Positions 28,408-32,323 of a DNA stretch of 32,323 bases are shown in pieces. Position 1 is the first letter of the stretch. The number at the start of each line of letters is the position of its first letter. This stretch comes from Deltaproteobacteria bacterium (GTDB lineage: Bacteria; Desulfobacterota; Binatia; UBA9968). The DNA lies in assembly GCA_016180805.1 (NCBI GenBank), contig JACPAM010000111.1, positions 1 to 32,323 of the forward strand, read 5' to 3'. Under the pieces are notes generated by a model that was given only the letters and a program-made list of their open reading frames with translations, was not told the DNA's origin and did no database searches. A program made the translations under genes and the position numbers.

Positions 28408-30222
28408 ATGAGCAAACCCGCAAGAGTCGCCGAGAAGCCTAGAGCGGAGTATGGGTCGGATGTGGTCGTGGATGTGATAAAGGCGTTTGAGATCGAGTAT
28501 ATCGCCATCAATCCCGGGGCCACGTTCCGCGGACTTCACGATTCTTTGGTGAACTACGGCGGCAATCACATGCCTGAAATCATTCTGTGCCCACATGAAG
28601 AGATCACCGTGGCCCTGGCCCAGGGCTACGCGCGCGCGAAGGGAAAGCCGATGGCCGCTGCGGTCCATAACATCGTCGGGCTGCAGCACGCCGCGATGGC
28701 GATTTACAACGCCTGGTGTGATCGCCTGCCCGTGATCGTCCTGGGCGGCACCGGACCCATGGATACGGCGCAGCGCCGTCCCTGGATCGACTGGGTCCAC
28801 ACGGCTCTCGTGCAGGGAAATCTGGTGCGGGACTTTGTGAAATGGGACGATCAGCCCGGCAGCGTGGAGGCCGTGCCCGATTCCTTCATCCGGGCCTACC
28901 GGCTGGCCACTACAGACCCGATGGGTCCTGTCTACATCTGCTACGACGGCGAGGTGCAGGAGAAAAAACTGAGCGGCGAGATTTCGTTCCCGCCGCCGGA
29001 TCGCTATCCGGCCCCGCTGCCCATGCAGGCCCCGGAAGAAGGATTCGATAAAACGATTCGCTTGCTCCTTGAGGCGAAGACGCCGGTGATCATCGCCGAC
29101 TGGGTAGGGAGAAGGGAAGCGGGGTTCAACGCCCTGTTGGAACTGGCGGAGCTTCTCGCCATACCGGTCTTTGACCAGTTGGGCCGTTTCAATTTCCCGG
29201 TCGACCATCCATTGAACCTTACGGGAATGCAGGAGAAGGTGCTGGGGCAGGCGGACCTGGTTGTGGTCTTGGATGTGCCGGACTTGGAAGGATCGGTTTC
29301 GAAAAGAGCTCAAGAGAAGGGGCAGCGGCGGGCGATTCCCCTGCTTTCGTCCAAGGCCAAGATCGTGAACGTCGGCCTCGACGATCTCCTGGTGCGGGCC
29401 TGGTCGCATGACTTTAACAAACTGAGAGAAGCGGATCTTGCCATCTTGGCAGACACTTCGGTCTTCCTTCCCGAATTGGTGCGCCGCTTGAGAAGCGAGA
29501 AGGAAGCGCTCAAAAAGAAGGCGAGCGAGATCGAAAAGAGGCGCGGTGAGTGGGCAAAGCTCCACAGCGAGAGAGTCGAGGCGCAGGACAAACAGACCAA
29601 GGCCAAATGGGATGAGAAGCCGATTGCAACCAGCCGGTTTTACACGGAGCTGGCCGAGGCGCTCAAGAACGAGGATTGGGTCCTGACCAACGGGACCTCG
29701 TCAGGGAAGGAAAACCTCTTCCTGCCGGCGAGCAAGTTCAACCAGATCCTCGGCAAATACAAAGGCGGTGGTCTCGGCTACGGCCTGCCAGCTTCTTTGG
29801 GGGCGGCCCTGGCGCTTAAGGGGTCAGGCAAGATCTGCGTCGATCTGCAGCCCGATGGCGATTTTCTCTTCACCATCAGCGGCCTCTGGACTGCGGCGCA
29901 TTACAAGATCCCGCTGCTCATCGTCGTCTGCAGCAACCGCTCCTATTACAACGACGAAGAGCATCAGGAGAGGATGGCCGTGCTCAGGGGAAGACCGGTG
30001 GAGAACAAGACCATCGGGATCCGGATCGACGATCCCGCAGTGGACTTTGCCACCAACGCCCGTTCCTACGGCGTCTGGAGCACGGGACCGGTCACCGAGC
30101 CAAAGGATCTCGGCAAGGCGCTACGTGACGCGCTTAAGGTAGTCAAGGAAGGAAAGCCTGCGCTGGTCGACGTGGTCTGCCAGTTCCGCTTGTTAACGGA
30201 TCGTATGAAGCGGCAACGTTAG
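28408..30222 (+). CDS. ThDP-dependent enzyme, acetolactate-synthase-like, long form
   Basis: This 604-residue enzyme has the three-domain ThDP layout. The PYR domain has NPGATFRGLHDSL and the activating Glu E64 in CPHEEITVALAQGYARAKG. The central domain includes IADWVGRREAG and a charged helical linker with many Lys and Glu (EKEALKKKASEIEKRRGE) before the PP domain. The ThDP motif reads QPDGDFLFTISGLWTAAH, a DGD in place of the usual GDG, and ends with CSNRSYYND. This variant subgroup has no defined substrate that I can name; 2-oxo-acid decarboxylation or condensation is likely. GGAAAGGAG lies before the ATG. It follows the MFS gene by 58 bp and differs clearly from the ThDP enzyme at 18803. 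Confidence 0.9.
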   Translation: MSKPARVAEKPRAEYGSDVVVDVIKAFEIEYIAINPGATFRGLHDSLVNYGGNHMPEIILCPHEEITVALAQGYARAKGKPMAAAVHNIVGLQHAAMAIYNAWCDRLPVIVLGGTGPMDTAQRRPWIDWVHTALVQGNLVRDFVKWDDQPGSVEAVPDSFIRAYRLATTDPMGPVYICYDGEVQEKKLSGEISFPPPDRYPAPLPMQAPEEGFDKTIRLLLEAKTPVIIADWVGRREAGFNALLELAELLAIPVFDQLGRFNFPVDHPLNLTGMQEKVLGQADLVVVLDVPDLEGSVSKRAQEKGQRRAIPLLSSKAKIVNVGLDDLLVRAWSHDFNKLREADLAILADTSVFLPELVRRLRSEKEALKKKASEIEKRRGEWAKLHSERVEAQDKQTKAKWDEKPIATSRFYTELAEALKNEDWVLTNGTSSGKENLFLPASKFNQILGKYKGGGLGYGLPASLGAALALKGSGKICVDLQPDGDFLFTISGLWTAAHYKIPLLIVVCSNRSYYNDEEHQERMAVLRGRPVENKTIGIRIDDPAVDFATNARSYGVWSTGPVTEPKDLGKALRDALKVVKEGKPALVDVVCQFRLLTDRMKRQR

Positions 30223-30411
30223 GCAAGAAAGTGCATTACCTCAGGCCTGACAGCGCGACCTGATGCCGGACGCCATGACGACGTAGGTTAACCAGTTGAC
30301 GGGGCGTGAGCTTCTAAATTGCGTACACCCAAACAGGCCGTTTTCAAATTCTCCATGTGGATCGCGCTGGAAACGGGGTTGCCTAGTCATCCCACGGCTC
30401 GGGGAAAGTCC

Positions 30412-30426
30412 GAGAGGAGGTGATTC
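30412..30426 (+). promoter_or_regulatory. Near-perfect Shine-Dalgarno site
   Basis: GAGAGGAGGTGATTC directly precedes the ATG. AGGAGGTGAT is the full complement of the 16S rRNA 3' tail, unusually long pairing compared with the other genes here, so the message should initiate strongly. Confidence 0.6.
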
Positions 30427-31317
30427 ATGATAGGCTTTTACTTGACGCTACTCAGCCTGTTCGCATGGGTCGGTCTTTGGAAGGCCACGGTCCAGGCACA
30501 GGACAAGGCTCTACTAGCCGAACTGGTCTCAGCAGCTAAAAAGGAGGGAGTTATAGAGTACTACGGTCCTGGCACTATGACCCCCATGGACGCCCAACGC
30601 TTGGCCGCGCCCTTCAATAAGAAGTACGGACTCGATATCAAGCTAAATTTCCACCCCGCTGGGAACATGGTGAGGGACGCCGGTAGGGTAGTATCCCTGG
30701 CTGCTGCCGGGCTACCTCCCGAATGGGACCTCATGGTCATGAGCGACGGTATTCACGCGACGCTCTGGCTGAGAAACTTGCACCAGAGGTTCGACTATAG
30801 AAAGTTAGGTGTAGGTTCACAACTCATCGAGTTCGATGGGGGCGTGGTCTCCTTCGCCAACCAGTACGTGCTTCCCGCCTATAACACCAAGGTGCTGCCG
30901 GCCAAGGACGTGCCTAAGAGCCTGGGAACTCCGGCCGAAGTTGACACGAGACTTCAGATCGGTGAGATCCTTGTCTTTGTCAATCAAATTGATAGCTATA
31001 TCCACACAGCAAAAAAGTCAGGGGCACCACTGGCCGTTGCCGGAGGGGTAGAGCCGGTGATCTCGCCTGCTTTCCAGGCCGGGGTACCCAAGGGGGCCAA
31101 GCACCCCAACGTGAGTCATCTTTTTGCTGCCTTTCTTGCCACCCCCGAGGCGCAAGGACTTTGGGAACAGTTTGTCGGCCAGAGCTCACCGTTCATTCCC
31201 GGCACGACGATGCACAAATTTGCCCAGGGGAAAAAGATGCTGTATTTGAGGGCAGACGAAGCCAAGCTGGTAGACCGGCTCGCTCGGGAATACGCCAAGA
31301 TTCTAGGATTTCGGTAG
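30427..31317 (+). CDS. Iron-type ABC substrate-binding protein with an internal deletion
   Basis: This 296-residue secreted protein has a signal peptide of about 24 residues (hydrophobic FYLTLLSLFAWVGLW, ends TVQA). AAKKEGVIEYYGPGTMTPMD and FNKKYGLDIKLNF are typical of AfuA/FbpA-like binding proteins, and the 3' part VNQIDSYIHTAKKSGAPLA is also familiar. The expected segment between them, in which relatives read PKSWEDLLDPKWKGKI and then continue for about 50-60 residues, is missing: KDVPKSLG runs straight into TPAEVDTRLQIGE (junction about residue 166, DNA about 30925). The frame is intact, so this is a clean in-frame deletion in the second lobe, and ligand binding is doubtful. AGGAGGTGATTC just upstream is a near-perfect ribosome site. 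No permease or ATPase gene is nearby. Confidence 0.85.
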   Translation: MIGFYLTLLSLFAWVGLWKATVQAQDKALLAELVSAAKKEGVIEYYGPGTMTPMDAQRLAAPFNKKYGLDIKLNFHPAGNMVRDAGRVVSLAAAGLPPEWDLMVMSDGIHATLWLRNLHQRFDYRKLGVGSQLIEFDGGVVSFANQYVLPAYNTKVLPAKDVPKSLGTPAEVDTRLQIGEILVFVNQIDSYIHTAKKSGAPLAVAGGVEPVISPAFQAGVPKGAKHPNVSHLFAAFLATPEAQGLWEQFVGQSSPFIPGTTMHKFAQGKKMLYLRADEAKLVDRLAREYAKILGFR

Positions 31318-31439
31318 GAAGAAGCCGGTGCGAGCCACGGATGACGATGTTTCCGTTTGCGAAACTGGCGAAGCAGGGAGTGTGACGATTCAACGCGAGA
31401 TGAGGGTTTAACCCGAGCGGCTTCGCGGGAGGTAACAAA

Positions 31440-32069
31440 ATGATTTCGCAAGTGGAATCCGAGCTCTTTTCGCTCTTGGCTCCAGAACGCACCTTGCTTT
31501 TAGTTGTGGATGTGCAGAACGACTTTTGCCACGACGAAGGCGTTCTTGGCCGGGCTGGAGTTCCGCTCGGTGCTATCCAGGCTGCCGCCGAAACGCTTCT
31601 GCAGTTCACTGAGGTGGCACGGCGCGCACGAGTGCCGATCGTGTTTATCAAAACGCATCACGATCCCTCGAATAACTCCCCCGCCTGGTTGAGCAAGATG
31701 CGTGGCAGAGCGGCGTGCACCACCGGCAGTTGGGGCGCGGACTTCTATCGGCTCCGCCCTACGGATGCGGACGCGGTGGTCGTGAAACACCGCTACAGCG
31801 GCTTTGTCGGTACAAACCTGGAGGTCATCCTGAGAAGCCTTGGCCGGCCCACGCTCCTCCTCACGGGAATAACGACGAATGTCTGCGTGGAGTCCACTGC
31901 GCGTGATGCCTTCATGCGCGACTACCACGTTTTTCTCGTAGAAGATTGCGCCGCTGCCCCCACTAAGGAGGAGCACCAATCGACCGTCTACAATATCCGC
32001 ACATGCTTTGGTTACGTGCTTGACTCGTCAACCGTCGCGGCCTTCTGGGGGGAGGCCAAAGCGCCATAG
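31440..32069 (+). CDS. Isochorismatase-family cysteine hydrolase
   Basis: This 209-residue cytoplasmic enzyme has the family's catalytic triad: D24 in VVDVQNDF, K116 in VVVKHRYSGF and C149 in GITTNVCVESTARDAF. TTNVCVESTARDA is the hallmark of amidohydrolases of this superfamily, which include nicotinamidase, N-carbamoylsarcosine amidase and biuret/ureidoacrylate hydrolases. The isochorismatase reaction itself is less likely because of the nucleophilic Cys. Substrate cannot be fixed. GGGAGG lies just before the ATG. It follows the shortened binding protein after 122 bp. Confidence 0.92.
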   Translation: MISQVESELFSLLAPERTLLLVVDVQNDFCHDEGVLGRAGVPLGAIQAAAETLLQFTEVARRARVPIVFIKTHHDPSNNSPAWLSKMRGRAACTTGSWGADFYRLRPTDADAVVVKHRYSGFVGTNLEVILRSLGRPTLLLTGITTNVCVESTARDAFMRDYHVFLVEDCAAAPTKEEHQSTVYNIRTCFGYVLDSSTVAAFWGEAKAP

Positions 32070-32132
32070 GAACACGCCGAAGACTTTCAATCCCGGGACG
32101 TGCGGCCCACACGTCCCCACACAAACCGGGCT

Positions 32133-32323
32133 CTACGCCAGGAACGCTGACGCTATCGGCACCGGGTGCGGCAGGGTGCCCATTTCTACGAACATGTTCA
32201 TCTCGGACTCGGCGATCTTCCGCTCGGTCTCGGTAAAGGTGAACTCGATCCTGGGGTAGCGAGCGGAAGCGAGCAGGGCCTCCTTGTTCCCGCCGTAGCG
32301 CTCGATGAACTTGTCCGCGATCT
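32133..32323 (-). CDS. C-terminal fragment of a minus-strand gene, possibly a substrate-binding protein
   Basis: The minus strand is open from the right edge to TAG at 32133-32135, giving 62 residues ending MNMFVEMGTLPHPVPIASAFLA. The track misses it because it has no start in the window. The late acidic helix followed by a phrase like MFVEMGTLPHPVP resembles the C-terminal end of NMT1/SsuA-type binding proteins, but this is a weak match. It is convergent with the cysteine hydrolase gene (63-bp gap). Confidence 0.65.
   Translation of the reverse strand, partial: IADKFIERYGGNKEALLASARYPRIEFTFTETERKIAESEMNMFVEMGTLPHPVPIASAFLA

Noticed and set aside
28387-29565. 392-residue minus-strand ORF
   Set aside because: It is a shadow of the ThDP enzyme gene on the plus strand, which has clear motifs and a ribosome site.
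31342-31386. 14-codon ORF (MTMFPFAKLAKQGV) between the binding-protein and hydrolase genes
   Set aside because: Too short to support, with no ribosome site and no known family.

Overview
The window looks like chromosomal DNA (GC-rich, dense, with long ORFs and good Shine-Dalgarno sites) from an uncultured soil or sediment bacterium. The gene mix includes an HdrB-linked succinate dehydrogenase, cytoplasmic and secreted substrate-binding proteins, several ThDP enzymes, and a dihydroxyphthalate-decarboxylase-like protein. This suggests a lineage near the former Deltaproteobacteria, Rokubacteria/NC10 or Binatota. That placement is inference from gene content only. No rRNA, tRNA, CRISPR array, integrase or transposase gene was seen.

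Layout. 1-93: start of an unknown minus-strand gene. 94-637: repeat-rich spacer. 638-5692 (minus): fumC, then sdhA, sdhB and an HdrB-like subunit, a TCA/fumarate module without a membrane anchor. 5693-6220: repeat-rich spacer. 6221-11753 (minus): five tightly overlapping genes of a phosphorelay (membrane kinase, tandem receiver protein, receiver-kinase, Rcp1-type receiver, receiver-GAF-kinase) with no DNA-binding output. 12034-15738 (plus): a family 5 uracil-DNA glycosylase and a large FAD/Fe-S 2-hydroxyacid dehydrogenase. 15805-17954 (minus): a dihydroxyphthalate-decarboxylase-like protein and a PuuE-type deacetylase, each with its own promoter. 18204-22327: an unknown protein, an acetolactate-synthase-like ThDP enzyme, a threonine-synthase-like enzyme and a VOC protein. 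22405-25208: a signal-less TAXI protein, a long repeat-rich spacer and a secreted NMT1-like binding protein. 25283-32069: an M20 hydrolase, then a plus-strand run of an unknown protein, an MFS carrier, a second ThDP enzyme, an internally shortened iron-type binding protein and an isochorismatase-family hydrolase. 32133-32323: the 3' end of a further minus-strand gene.

Two things stand out. First, a previously unannotated ~90-bp hairpin element occurs in three spacers (402-491, 5871-6073, 23581-23670). Its stem shows a G-C / G-U / A-U series at one position, which is what a conserved RNA fold would leave. In the middle copy it is split by two small insertions flanked by 6- and 7-bp direct repeats; removing them restores exactly the 90-bp element plus 2 bases. 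One of those insertions is a REP-like palindrome found four times in the window. Second, the succinate dehydrogenase/fumarate reductase lacks the His that normally carries covalent FAD, has an altered third Fe-S motif and an HdrC-like tail in SdhB, and is encoded with an HdrB-like protein. Together these resemble a split thiol:fumarate reductase rather than a classic complex II.
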